64,000 nucleotides of DNA from Sipunculus nudus (taxonomy: Eukaryota; Annelida; Sipuncula; Golfingiida; Sipunculidae): positions 51,633,659-51,697,658 of the forward strand of contig CM049313.1 in assembly GCA_026874595.1 (NCBI GenBank), given 5' to 3'. Of the stretch, positions 1 through 31,507 are shown in pieces (within the stretch, counting starts at the first letter, position 1; each line of letters begins with the position of its first letter). The notes beneath the pieces were generated by a model. It was given only the letters and a program-made list of their open reading frames with translations, made no database searches and was not told the origin of the DNA. Made by a program: the position numbers and the translations under genes.

Positions 1-3000
1 CCGTAGGGAGGCCTGAATCGTAAAAAAACCCGAACTAATGTATTGTACTTATTGGAAAAGGTATCTGGCCCAGTATTTTGCTGTACACGAAATGTGGAAA
101 TCTGAAAAATGTTACTTCTAGTGTATCCATTATTGGTTCAGAGTAAGGCAACAGAAACTAAATCTAAAGAATACAGTCTGCTAAGCTTATATAAATGTGA
201 AGATTTTATGATTGTTATATAAATAAGCGTATATATAGCTATAGGGAAGCTTCAAAAATTTTTATTTTCGACAAGGCAGAAACCCATTATACATTAAACG
301 GATATTTTGATAAAGATGCTGTTGGTTTACAGTTGTACATAAAGGCATGAGAAACTGAACCAATTTTTGTTTTATAAATATATGAAACTATTTATCCATA
401 TGACGACCATTCAAACATTTCAATGTTAGAGAGAAATATAGTCAATATAAAAGTGTCATTGTTGTGTAAATTTATTACATTTATAAGGCTTAGTCACAGG
501 CATAATATAAAATAAAAAATGGAAGTAAGACAGCAGTTAGTTAAATGCTAAAAGTCATAATTTGTAAGTTAACAAAAGTATTTGATGCTAGAACAAATAA
601 AACAAGTAATTTCGCATTTTTTAAATAATCTAATGAACAAATTAAAAGCAAGGACTACACTATGTTTATGTTATTGATGACACTAGAAGTAGTAACAAAT
701 CTTGTAGATAAAAGGATAGGACATTAAAAAATATGTATCAAGAGAAAAGAAATTAAAAATAAATTACCAAACAGATGAAAGTAGTTCAAAATTGATAAAT
801 AAGAATGTATTCTAGGTGCATGTGCAGGCCCGGTATTTTTATTAGTTCCATGAAAGCAGCATGTGCACTGGGATAAGAGGGTTTGAAATATATATGTGCC
901 TTACCAAATGATACTGTCCTGTGGGATGTACCCATAAATCTGTTTTTGTCTCTTTGTAGGTCTAGGATAACTCACTATAAACTGGCCTAGTAGGGTCTTT
1001 GTAAAGTCAGTAACCTCAGTGAAAAACTAAACTTATTAAACGGTTGTGTATTTCTTTTTTTTTTTAATATGATAAAAAAACGTAAAAAAATCACGCCTAG
1101 TTATTCACAGAATTAACAAATGAATAAAACAGGGTTGATCTCAACTAATATATCGATTTGACATCAGAGCACCCCTTAAATTCCTTTAGTATGTATATGT
1201 CTTTTAGATCAACTAATATAAATTAAGTTTGTAAAAACATTAAAGTAACAGGTTACAATTACCCTTTAATTAACCAAAAGAAAAAAGAAATAAAGCAACA
1301 TATAGTTGCAGTTACCTGTTAATTATTGCCAGAACCCATGCCAAGCTCACTTGGGAATTACATAATGCAGGTATTATTGCACTATGGTCACATGTTCAGG
1401 CAGGTGTCCTTCAAACGTACTGGCATCAGATTATGTAACACACGATTCATGGCCACAGTCCATTGTCAATCTCGACACTGATTATCTCATCATTCATATC
1501 AGCGTCTGTGTAGATACAATCTGATAAATTATAATACTGCAATACCACAGTTAACACTGGCTATATGTCCTGTCACTGTTGCGTAAGTACTCCGGTATCA
1601 AAATATTTATCAGGTGCATGAGCTTTGTCCACCTTACCAGTGTCAGACAAGACTGATAAAGTCAAGTACTACCAGTTTAGGTAAATCTTGCGGAGAATTA
1701 TGTATGTTTGCTGAATGTCAAGCGTGTTGAATATGGCATATCGGAAACAGGAAACATATGATAGTTTTTATAGATGCCATTAATCACCTTGTAGACAGTT
1801 TAATAATTCAACATCTCACCAACATTAAACATTAGATGTAAGCATTAAAATCTATTAAAAAAGAGATAATATTAGATGAGTGAAAAAATATATATTCCTG
1901 TTAGCCTGTAACTAGTTAGTTCCCTCCATTACAATAAACAATTGAATAAATAGTATGATCTCTTATTCATTATTTAACCAAATGTTTTGTAGCAAAATTC
2001 TACTGATATAGCTAATTTTTAAGGGTATTTACTTTCTGTCTATTACTATTACATTACCAATAACCCAGTATAACAATTAATTATGAAAACATTTTAGTAT
2101 ACCTAGAGGTTAATTGTTTTGAGGCACTTTCACAAACACTCAGGTACATACCATCCCTAGTAATGTATTATAATGAGCGGAATATGTTCTGTATACATAG
2201 TGGTTAACTCAACCAAATCAGCATAGCATGACAATTTAGTCAAGGGATAGTTATACTAATATTGTCATAATGATTCTAATATCAAAGATGTTCATTATTT
2301 GTATATGTATTGTGATTCAATTTGTGATGAATAGATACTGCTTTTTTTTTATTTTGTTGCAGGAACGGACATGTTCTGCCTCCTGCATACACCAGTACAT
2401 TCAGCACAGCTACAGCACGAGGAATACAGTTGATGTTGCCAAGCAGCAATGTTATATTTAAAAATAATAACAGTAAATTAATAAATATGCAAATGGGTTT
2501 GCTTAATAAGAAAAAAACTTTAAATTCAAAGCCTCAGAGCTACACGTGCATTGATCAAACAGTCATGCTGTCTTATACGCATAATGCTGACATGGTGCAG
2601 TCCATGTATTTTTTACAATATTCACGATTATTTGACGTGCTCATTTGAATAAATTTGGCACCATAATAAATTGGGGGTGGGGAACCCATTAAGACATTAA
2701 TGGTTTTGTATGATAAATACTGTCAGGTCAAAAGGAACTTTTGGGTTTTTCCTGGTATATTATCTGTCCGGCCTAGTTGAACACACACAAAACTTGTTTA
2801 TTTTTTTTCCCGTTAACCGGGGAGGGAGTGTAGGATATTCCATATACTCTTAATAGATAACCCCTCAACCCCACACTACAAGCGGGCTCAACCATTAATG
2901 CCCTGATAAAGAATCACAGCCAGTTAATGGGAGGGCCTAGTAGGGCCTATTCAGTCTCGAGTTAGCGGGCCTGGAGGTCAGTCCTCTAGGGCACGCAGGT

Positions 3001-3300
3001 AAGTCCCTTGGGGAAGAGCTGGGATCCCAACGTATTTTTAAATAAAAAATGAAGCTTGTGAAGCCAATGATGAAGTGCAGTAATGGTGAAGTAGAGTAAC
3101 CGGCCACCCTTTAAATCTTTAGTAAAGCGTTCACCCGAAGCATACACTCTGTATCTGTAGTAAAGCTTACATCCTATGCACTGACGGACAGTATACTGTG
3201 TTGGCATGTGAGTAATATACATTCTAAATTCGGACAGGTTTTTTTATCAATTGGAGATGTTAGACTTAAATTCCTGTGCTGTTTTCTATTATCCGTGGGA
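1..3300. other. AT-rich intergenic sequence, no gene seen
   Basis: No open frame here has recognisable protein content or a supported exon structure. Frames at 2270-2648 and on the minus strand at 2986-3222 are short and AT-driven. One polypyrimidine-AG acceptor-like string is present near 2340-2361, without a matching coding exon. It could belong to an untranslated exon, but nothing confirms that. Confidence 0.5.
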
Positions 3301-3309
3301 AAACCCTAC

Positions 3310-4330
3310 AATTCTATAGTCATTCTCATCCCCTCATGTCCACCTGTTTTTTGCAATGAAAAGTTTTATTAGTAACATTTCAAGGGAAACAACATATCTA
3401 TTTCACGAACATGCGCACCGCGCGTGTTTGAGCAGGGTTTGGGTCTGCAGGGTTCGGGTCATGAGTTTTTTTGCATATAAACAAACAGGCTAGACGATGA
3501 TATCAAGTATTCATTAATAAATACTAGGTAGAACGCAAACATATTACTGCTAAATAGCTACATAAATTTTTTTAATTGACCCCAAAATAATGGAATTTAC
3601 ATCATCATTTTGTTGACGTACGCAGCATGTGTATTGTCAGATACAGACACCTTCAAAACATACAGCGTTTCCAAGTTGAACTCTGTATTGTTCAGGTTCT
3701 CACGGTTGTCAATGACTTTATAAGTTATCTCACTGCAACTGGGCAAAAAAAAAACGCTCTGGCCGAGGATTGCTGTGGAATTAATTGTATGCTAATAACC
3801 CAGGATCATACATATCAGATATCTCCAATAGGTGTCGCTAGTGAAAGGAAAAGGTCTATCATAGTGTCCTGTATGACCAAATTTTCAACAAGTCAAATGA
3901 ATACCTACCTTTCACCTTATTTAAGAAACATAATTATTTATAAATATAAAAAAGTCTATATTTTACAATATATCAGACCCACTTATGGCGGTCAAAGTCA
4001 TTGGTTACATGCAAAAACGGCCTCATTTGACAGCTGCTGATTTGAAGATTTCATGTAAACACTAAATATGTAAAAAAAAATAAAACCACAGATGGCTTCT
4101 CATGCAGGACCTGATCATATCTGCCAGGCCAGATCTGTGTGAAGAGACTAACAAGTTGTAAAACATGAACTGGGGGATTTATTGTAAAGTTCTTAATCGT
4201 CACACTTCCATGTGTAGCTTTCTAGAAAATTATTGAAAAATATACACTTTTAAGAAAATTATCAACAAAAACAGGTGAGCACAGGCTGGTGGAACGAAGT
4301 ATATCAAGTACATCTTTAATCTTTGTGAAC
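3310..4330 (+). repeat. Dispersed repeat family 3, copy 1
   Basis: The stretch from the CATCCCCTCATGTCCACCTG string at 3327 recurs at 7421. A downstream block at about 3950-4330 (beginning near TTTTACAATATATCAGACCC) recurs at about 7595-7990. The reading frames in the two copies do not agree, so the conserved sequence is not behaving as protein code. Class of element unknown. Confidence 0.6.
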
Positions 4331-6575
4331 TTGTGATTATAATTAAAATTAATGAATCATAAATGATGCAAGTTTCAGAAACTCACTTATGTTCAATCAC
4401 CTCATAATCAAACTGTAAATAATAAAAATATTGTGTGTGGTAATTTCTTTTTACCTACGTGTTTAATCCTCGTCCCTTTCGTTTGAGTAAAACTAATTAA
4501 ATTATTATAACACATCCAGTAGTGGACAGCATCCAGCATGAAGTTAAGGTAGCACAGGGCCCCAGTGGCTGGGAAATATGGCTAGTAAATGACATGTAGT
4601 TCCTGTGGAAAAATAGGTACCGTGAAATATGTGAAGATACCCATAATATTTTTGTACAGGTATTACACATTGCCATAGCGCCGTTTGTCTTCAAGAGACA
4701 TAACATCTGATTCTAAAAGTGTGCAGAATTTACACACTATAGTGCTTTCTGTTTTGTACAGACAAAACAATTGATTCCATAGACTTTTCAAGCAGATTCA
4801 TGGCATGGTGTTTCATGCTAACACAATAGTAGGCTTCGGTCATAACTAATACAAACTGGCATGTATAATAACATTTTAGCTCATTTCCATTAATATGTAA
4901 CCATAAAACCATCATGTGTTCAGACACGAAATAATATCTTTGATATAAAAAACAATGTGAAAACTCCAGATAAACTCTTCTGACAATAAGTTGTAACTTC
5001 CGATACATATAAACTGACATAAAGGAAAATAATACAATACACAATGGTATATTCAGGAAAATACTATGACTGAGCGAGAAATATGAAGCAAGCGGCTAGT
5101 AAGCCTTTCAATACAGCCATCCTGTGTCCTCGAGCGTGCCACGGTTCCTTCACCGAAATTTAGCCAGAACATTCAGGCTCCAGTACATCACTATATGACG
5201 CTATAGTCTAAACTGGCATGTTCGTCAGGAAAAATAAAATTTAATTCACTTACCTTACGTAGGTATAGGCCTATACAATTTAATATCGTTATACAGTTAC
5301 ATTCAGAAGTCAGAAGTGTTCCTGCCTTAACGTAAAACACCATGTCTGGTCCTATCTCCAATCACATGGTTATACAAAGACAATTATAATAAATAATACC
5401 CAGGTAATCGACATGATGTTATTGTAAGATGGAACATTATCAATGGTTAATGATGTTTAATCATCTTACCTGAGTTCCATGTCCCCTGCCTGTTCAGGAT
5501 CGCATACGGTTCGATCTTCATGAGTGAAAAACATCTGCCATCATCAATGATTGGGCGGAAAGGAAAGTTAAACTTTTCCATAGTTAGCATCACAGTCGCT
5601 TGAATCACTATTTATATATAACGACTGTGATAGCATCATACAAAAAACTAAGTAAAAGGGGCCGCAAGATGGCGTGGTTGTCAGTCATTGAAATTTAAAC
5701 ATGTCAAGACGCATCGCTCGAAATCATCAAAAAAAAGTCTTCATACTTGAACTCTAGGCCATGATTCAGTCATTTTTTTGTCAGATATACGCATTTTAAC
5801 TCAAAGAATCAAAATTATCATACGTCATATAATTTCTCCAATATCTGACGATGCTGCTCATGAGGCGACCATGCAGCTGTCAGTGGCGATCATGCACAGA
5901 TCGAACCCGGCATGGAAAGACTGGAAAATTTATGTTTCATCGAACGAGTTTCTCTATTAGACAAAACGTACATATCTTACGTTCTCATTTAAATTGATAA
6001 AATTAAGTAATTTTTAGATATTTTTAGTTCTAGTGCCGAGATGAAGTGTCAGATTGCATATTTTTTAAATCGCAGTTGGGGTCATGTAACATATAGTCAT
6101 GACACCTCCATGTAAACAATAACAGATTGCCGATGTTTAGACTAAGTGGGCGTTGTCAGGTCTTGCACGTGCCTTCTCAAAAACACAGTGGAATCAGTGT
6201 CATTACATCGAACCCCTCTGTCCACTGAACTGAAATAATTAATATACTCTACTCATACGAAGCACCTCATTGGGACATATATCTGTTTAATTATTGTTAC
6301 AAACTCAACTGAAGGATACCTGTTAATTATATAACCATCTATGGATGGTAGAATAGGATTGTTTTTACTAAGTATTTCATCAAAGACGGTCATAAAATAT
6401 TGTATATATTTATGAGACCATGATTCCTTACACACAGCATATTATAAGATTCGAAATGACGCTGCCTCGATCTAAACATTATAAGTTTTATTCATATTTT
6501 AAAATAATTTATCAATAAAATATTTTATTTCTTGTGTAGCAGAACAGAGTAATCATCATATCTTGCACATATGTT

Positions 6576-6577
<2 letters not shown>
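4331..6577. other. No gene recognised
   Basis: This is AT-rich sequence. Open frames on either strand (for example 4730-5044 minus and 5778-5960 plus) have low-complexity composition, no recognisable domain and no convincing splice context. Confidence 0.45.

Positions 6578-6639
<62 letters not shown>
6578..6639. repeat. (AT)n microsatellite
   Basis: About 31 uninterrupted AT dinucleotides. Confidence 0.97.
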
Positions 6640-6643
<4 letters not shown>

Positions 6644-7407
6644 TTTTTTTCTGAATTGCCGTGAATGCTCTGGGAATACAAACACGTGTACACAAGCCGC
6701 AGTCTTAGAGGATCGTAACGCACTTTTGAAGTTGGCAGATGTGGGTGGGTGGGGGTCGCTTTTAAGGGTATAAAGAATATTTGGAAAATCGAATTTTGAG
6801 AGCGCCCGGGGCGCTTATTACGTCAATTACGGTTTATGTTTCCTGTCTCCTGCTAATTCCTTCCCGAGCAAGTCGATAGATGGCGCTGTAGTAAATTCAA
6901 CCATTCACTACAGCTCGGGCAAAATTTGACGTATCGAGAACCTTGACCTTGTCACACAAAGATGAGTGTACTATTCTCCAAGCATATATTTCTTTCCCGT
7001 TGTTTCTCTTTCGTAAAGCTGTTTTGCAAAGACCTTTACTTTAAGTCATATTTTTGGACATGCTTCGATAAACAGAAATAAAAAAATTGATAAATTTCTC
7101 ATTTATGTCTTTAAAACTCAAATGATATATATAAGCTTCTTTATTTATAGACATTTCTTGGAGAATGGCTAGTAGTGTTGACAAACTTGTGTCCACCGTA
7201 GACCTTAAAATTGACAGTTCCCTGTTCAGTCAGGACAGTGTTTGTTCCATGACATAGGTGACACGGCCGCGGGGAGGTACGTCTCGTAGCAAGAACATGT
7301 AAACTTTAGCCGTAGTGTATCCGAACGACATAGCCGTCATCATTAAAGCCAAAATATGCACCTGGCACAATACAATACAAAACAAAAGCCTACGCAGTAT
7401 GGTAATA

Positions 7408-8000
7408 CTATAGTCCGTTTCATCCCCTCATGTCCACCTGTTTTTTGCTATGAAAATTTTTATTAGGTATATTTCAAGGGAAACAATTATAGTGTAGAGG
7501 AGAGGATTACAGAACCTAATTTTCAACTAGGTAACTAAATTCCAACCTTATGCCATATTTGAGTAACAGAATTTTCTGAAAATATGAGAAATCAGTCTAC
7601 ATTTTACAACATATCAGACCCACTTATGGCAGTCAAGGTCATTGGTCACATGCAAAAACAGCCTCAAATGACAGCTGCTGATTGGATAATCTCATGTAAA
7701 CACTCTAAAAAATATAACCAGCTAAAACAAAGATGGCTACTTATGGAGGGACACACAATATCTGCCAGATCATGATAAAGAAACTAAAATGTTGTGAAAC
7801 ATGAACGGGGGATTTATTGTAAGATTCTAAACTGCCATATTAGGTTGTCACTTCCATATGTTGTTTACTTGGAAAATATTGGAAAATATAAACTTTTAAG
7901 TAAATCATCTACAAAAAACAGGTGGACAGCAGGTGGTGAAATAGACTATAATAGTCTCAAACTCCCATTAAGGTTAGAGGAACGTATTTCCAAGCTCTAT
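7408..8000 (+). repeat. Dispersed repeat family 3, copy 2
   Basis: Matches 3310-4330 in the same order (the CATCCCCTCATGTCCACCTG start, the ATTTCAAGGGAAACAA block, then the block around TCAGACCCACTTATGGC). Spacing between blocks is shorter than in copy 1, so one copy carries an indel of several hundred bases. Confidence 0.6.
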
Positions 8001-8154
8001 ATATATTGTAGTATAAATCATAAAAGGTGCACGTATTATTGGGTGAACTGGAAGTTTTTTCTATCAAGTGTTTGGCATCATGTTATATATCAGACTAGAG
8101 ATATAAACCTGAAATTTTATTTATTCCAGAAAAACATGGGGTTTAGGTAAAAAA

Positions 8155-9012
8155 AAAAAGGTTTGGTTCTCAGGCACTTTTTTTCAGAAGTCAATGCGGG
8201 TGGAACTTTTTTTTATTTTTAAATTTTTTTGTACGTTCCTATAAAAATGTCAAATGATAAGGGAAGAGCATGATAAGGAGCCACTATAGAACGCGGGCTT
8301 CGCTTCTATTGAGGAAAATATAAATAAAACTGTCTCCTGTCATTCCCAATTTTAACTCCTACTTTACCTTTTTCTAACATTATCAACTACTAAGCATCAG
8401 AAGTTGCCTGAATCTGGAATCGAACCTACGATCTCTAGACTAGGAGGCCTACACGCTACTAAGTGAGCCGTGAAGACGAGATACCAGCAGGAGCGAGTTT
8501 TGTTCATTTATATCTGTGATTGAAGTGCCATCTATTGCGAAAATGGGAAACCATTTACTATTCGAACAGGAAAATTAAGCTTAAGGTGGGGGCTCCGCCC
8601 CCACACCCCCGTTCAGTCGGGGAACCCAGGTTCCCAGGACCCCTCCTCCTCTAATATAATAAACTCCAGTTATGAGCAAAATTAAATATGGGAATTCTCA
8701 GGAAAATAATATGTATTGGCCTTTTTCAGGAAATAATTTATTATGGGACACCCTTTGTGCATAATGTACTGGCAGTAGGCTGAAGCCTGGTTTCTATAGT
8801 TCTGCCCATGATAATAACAAGTTTATTTTGCGAAACAAGTTAAAGCACTACATAACAATGGAAATTTTATCAGAATTGTATGATTTTATCTTCTTGAAAG
8901 ATATGTCTGAGCAGCATGAGGAAAAAATTAGTAATTGAAATCAAAATAAAAAATTTTGATGCAGGGGGTTAAAATTGACGCGGGCAGTGCCTGAGAACCA
9001 CACCTTTTATTT
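8155..9012. mobile_element. Non-autonomous DNA element with terminal inverted repeats
   Basis: The left end contains GGTTTGGTTCTCAGGCACT (from about 8160). The right end contains its near-perfect reverse complement, AGTGCCTGAGAACCACACC (about 8987-9005). The ~0.86-kb interior has no transposase frame. It does contain a tRNA-like SINE segment (8398-8492) and a GC-rich GGGGCTCCGCCCC patch. Superfamily not assigned because target-site duplications are not clear. Confidence 0.6.
8398..8492 (-). repeat. tRNA-derived SINE-like fragment, copy 1
   Basis: On the minus strand a box-B-like GGTTCGATTCC follows a box-A-like segment, and the surrounding sequence (CTGGTATCT...TTAGTAGC...TAGAGATCGTAGG) matches the copy at 51357-51456. 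The cloverleaf looks degenerate, so this is read as a SINE head and not a functional tRNA. Confidence 0.55.
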
Positions 9013-9479
9013 TTTTGGCCTTAGTACCTCGTTTTTTTCGCTAGAGACCAGCTTCTGAGTTTACTATAGTGCACTACAAAAGTAGCCACATGCTGAGCCA
9101 TGCCCCCACCACAAGCCCTTACACATTCAATCTCCTCAAACAGCACAAAAAATTATGACTACCTCTGAGAAAAAAACAGTAATAAATGTCTCCCCCATGT
9201 CAAACCAATATATTTTTCCTCATATATTCAATGACTATTAAACTTGAGATGAGCATATTCTCAGAGCTATAAATTCTGTAAATAATTCTTCAATGATGTA
9301 TCATAAGTGGATATTTTAAAAAGCTGTGGACTGATGCAAGAGTTTATTTTGCTTTATGATCAGAAAATAGTTTTAAAAAATGTAATGAATAATATCAATA
9401 AACATTGTGTACATTGTTGTATTGATACAGAAAAAAATAAAAATAATTGGTAATAAAAGATTTGCTAAGTACTTTTGAG

Positions 9480-9625
9480 GAAATATTCTCTTGTACTCTG
9501 TACTTGCACTGAGTACAAACCATGAGTACTTGTACTCGAGTACATGAGGGCATGCCTGTACTTGTACTCATATTTGTTCTTGGTATACTGTCAAGTACAC
9601 GTACTCGTACTCAAGTACTGTAACA
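9480..9625. repeat. GTAC-rich palindromic repeat patch
   Basis: Dense alternation of GTACTTGTACTC, AAGTAC and GAGTAC strings. The same vocabulary recurs at 51700-52860. The patch sits about 350 bp upstream of the first JMY coding exon. Confidence 0.7.
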
Positions 9626-9960
9626 TTGACTCACCCTTACCCTGATATATTTATATATATATATATATTCAAAAATATGTATATCCCTTATAAATATATA
9701 ATATTATATATTTATAATATGCATATAAATATATTTATAAACCCACTATGATTTATAAGTAATCTAGAAAAAAAAAATATATTTATGTATATTTATATAT
9801 ATACCTTATATTTAAATATATATGTTTATATGTTTGTTTGTGTAAGAAAAGTATATATTTGAGTATTTCCAGTGTATTTTTGGTGTGGTTTGACCGGTGG
9901 TATGACTGCAAAAAGTTTTGGAAATACTTATGCATACTTTAAAAAATATACAACACTCTT

Positions 9961-9970
9961 TATATTCCAG
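9961..9970 (+). other. Splice acceptor of the first coding JMY exon
   Basis: TATATTCCAG precedes the initiator ATG by 9 nt. It implies that the start codon lies in the second or a later exon of the transcript and that an untranslated first exon, and so the promoter, lies further upstream. That exon could not be located. Confidence 0.55.
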
Positions 9971-9979
9971 ACATAGAGG

Positions 9980-28492
<18,513 letters not shown>

Positions 28493-29040
28493 CATCTTCA
28501 TTTAATCATATAGTCCATACATTAGTTAAACTAATCAACCTGGTTCTCCATCACTAATGAGATACAGACTGTTAACTTATAACCAGCAAATGATCCTGTT
28601 TTTAAATTATGCAGTTGAGTGATATGTTAAATGTGCCAAGCCAAGGGATATGAACTCTGTTTTGATTCTTAATTCTCTGTTCATGAATTGACTTGATATT
28701 AGATTTATTGTCTTTTATTTTTGTCAAATGTGTAATTAACGAGAAGTCAAGGGTCACATAATTTCGAATATTCCTTAACAATGTGCCATGGAATCCTCGC
28801 CTACAGTGGTGTGTGAAGTCTTGCTTTTTTTGTCATTTTTAATCATTTTTTTTTGGAATCTTAATGACTGAACTTCAGATTATTTATTTCTTATCCATTT
28901 TCTTTTCCTTTAAGGCGCCATTTTCTATTATATCTCTACTGTGTATTTTATAGTTCTATTTAGATTTGGATGTTATTGAGAATCTACATAACCTTAGAAT
29001 TATAAATACGAATTGGGTAATAGTTTATATTTTTTTTAAT
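28493..29040 (+). other. Likely JMY 3' UTR
   Basis: Non-coding sequence directly after the stop. No canonical AATAAA is visible before the first (TA)n tract at about 29050, so the cleavage site is unresolved. Confidence 0.4.
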
Positions 29041-29045
29041 GTAAA

Positions 29046-29090
<45 letters not shown>

Positions 29091-29277
29091 CTTATATTTA
29101 ATGGGGAAAAGGTTTTTCTGAGACAAATGTATTTCGGAAAAATGTTACTTTAATGAACACTTGTCCAAGCTCTTGTCCAAGATACTTGTCTGCAGACAAA
29201 AAGTATCTACACAGTTGTCTCAAGGTTTGTCTGAAACAGATTTGAATAGAATTATCATTAATAAGGGGATGTTTTCT

Positions 29278-29290
29278 ACCTCTCTCTCTT

Positions 29291-29377
<87 letters not shown>

Positions 29378-29415
29378 AGAGAGAGAGAGGGAGAGAGAGA
29401 GAGAGAGAGAGAGAG
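29278..29415. repeat. Compound palindromic microsatellite (CT)n(TA)n(GA)n
   Basis: A pyrimidine (CT) arm, about 75 bp of TA and a purine (GA) arm lie in that order, so the whole is one large inverted repeat able to fold into a hairpin. A shorter (TA)n lies at about 29050-29088. Confidence 0.95.
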
Positions 29416-29576
29416 CGACTTCAGGCAGGCAGGCAGGGAGAGTAAGAAGTGAGAATGAGACAGAAAGAATGTGAAGAATTGTGTATGTGCTTTTGACTGA
29501 GAGCGAGAGAAAGAAGTGAGAGTAAGACGAAATATATATTATAAAGTAAAAATACTGACAAATCAGGTGATTTAAG

Positions 29577-30604
29577 CGCGCGCGATCTTCCGATGGGTCT
29601 GACTCATTAACCGATTGGATATTGAGTCGAACATCGTGAGATGGTCGCCTATCTTAAGATAAGTCGATCCAATAACCGACCATGATCTGCCAATGCATGG
29701 TTACAGCTTTGAATTTAAAATAAATTTTCATTTTTGATCACCGAGTACTTTAATTTGCATATTCTACTGATTCCCCGATTAAATTAAATTAAATTGGTGC
29801 CTAATAAGGAGAGAGAAGGAGGGAGGGGAAAAGGCAACTGGTTCTCGTTATTTTGCAGTCATGTGTTTTCTGGGTGGTTAGTGGGGGTACCAAACTGTAT
29901 GAATTAATATCTTATCACAAGGTATCCAGAGTAGAATTTGCTGTTATCTGAAATCATTGTTTTGATCTATTCTTAAATCCACTTTTAACCTGTAACAATT
30001 TTGACTTAGATTATTGCATGTTAATTTATTTCGTTCCGTTTCGAAGTAAATGTTCAAATAGTGAGATGTATTATTTGTAGGAAGTAGCTGATCAGTGAAA
30101 GATTAGTGTATATGGATTTGATTATTTGGTTGAATAAATTTTTTAGATAATAAATATATATGAAATATATTCAATATCAATAAACGAACATATCGGTAAA
30201 TGGGCCTTTCTCAAGTTGATATTGTTTATAAGTAATTGGCCCAGACCCATCTCGACATTTCCTGACCCGATTCCTAGACATTATCCATTGGTTATTGGGC
30301 CTGACCCATCTTAAGATGGGTCTGAACCAATAACTGATATATAAAAATATTACCAATATCAGTAAATGAACATCGGTTAACATCGGGCCTGACTTATCTT
30401 GACATTTCCTGGCCTGATTCCTAGACATTGTTCATCGGTTATTGTGTCCGACTCATCTTAAGATGGGCGGCCTAATAACCGATGTCGGTTATCCCAATAA
30501 CCGATGTCGGTTATCCCAGTAACCGATGTCGGTTATCCCAGTAACCAATGTCGGTTATTGGGTCTGATCCATCTTAAGGTGGGCCAGATCGGAAGATGGC
30601 GCGC
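29577..30604. mobile_element. Foldback-type DNA element with GCGCGC termini
   Basis: The left end GCGCGCGATCTTCCGAT is matched by the reverse complement of the right end ATCGGAAGATGGCGCGC. The interior is a mosaic of short inverted and direct blocks (TTAAGATGGGTC, ATAACCGATGT, CCTGA..CATTTCC). No protein coded. Flanked on the right by an (AT)n tract. Confidence 0.65.
30477..30560. repeat. 22-bp tandem array with palindromic core
   Basis: Four near-identical units of AACCGATGTCGGTTATCCCA plus two bases, abutting without spacers. Each unit holds the interrupted palindrome AACCGA-TG-TCGGTT. It lies inside the foldback element. Confidence 0.85.
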
Positions 30605-30607
30605 AAC

Positions 30608-30608
<1 letters not shown>

Positions 30609-30675
<67 letters not shown>
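30609..30675. repeat. (AT)n microsatellite
   Basis: About 33 AT units abutting the end of the foldback element. Confidence 0.97.
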
Positions 30676-30678
<3 letters not shown>

Positions 30679-31507
30679 GCATTGTTTTCTTGACAATAAA
30701 TCTCTTTGGAGAGGCAGGGATATCTTGATGGTTTATGAGGAGTATCTGCTCTAATCACCCCAATTATATCTTATACCTGAGAATTTCCACTTGTGTGTTA
30801 TATATCCATGCTACTTTTGGTAATGAGCCATGTGATTGTTTTTACAGGAGGAAAAAACACTTATTATTACTAAGGATGACGCTAAGATGTAAAACATACA
30901 CTGCAAAATGTACAAAAAGTGTACAAATTATTACAGTTTGATGGCTTTTCCGGTACCCCAATATGACCTACCCCTATATCTAAGCAGTTGGTCAAATGGT
31001 TGTATATTGTGGCATCATCTGAAAAAAAAATCATTATAAATAAATTCAGGATATCCTTGGGCCGTCAGCCTTCTGTATATGGTATTAAAAAGACTGTATA
31101 GGAAATAATAAAAAATGAGAACAGTTAATATTTGCACTTGATGGAATTATGGTGCACACATTCGTCTTTGTAGGACTATTCAAATGCTGTTGAAAGCTTG
31201 TTCAATGCTTCGAGTGAGATTCTCTGTCTGTGTAAGGATAATTTTCTAGAATTTGGATACACCAGTCTTTGTTTTACATTGTACATACATTAATTTCAGC
31301 CAATATATGCCATATGATGTCACCTGCAGATATTTAGATTGATTAAATTAACATTGATTGCTGTCTTAATTTTGTCTTTTTTCAGTTTGAAAAGATGAGG
31401 GGACCCTCAATGACTTAACTTTAGTTTTACATATAGGGGAATCTCTATACAGACATGCAGTCCAGTTATTTGGCAGGGAGCATGTGGATACATGCCCGTA
31501 CGCGTAT

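Noticed and set aside
7164-7256. Short frame starting MASSVDKLVSTVDLKID as a first coding exon of JMY
   Set aside because: It ends at TAG with no supported donor in frame, and the JMY start at 9980 already matches the family N terminus.
3627-8150. Open frames at 3627-4040, 7584-7775 and 7794-8150 as related genes
   Set aside because: They overlap copies of the same repeat but read different frames in it.
30477-30560. CRISPR-like appearance of the 22-bp repeats
   Set aside because: Units abut with no unique spacers, and the window is eukaryotic.
30587-30597. AGATCGGAAGA, identical to the start of a common sequencing adapter
   Set aside because: The next bases differ from the adapter, and the string is part of the element's own inverted repeat, matched at 29580-29596.
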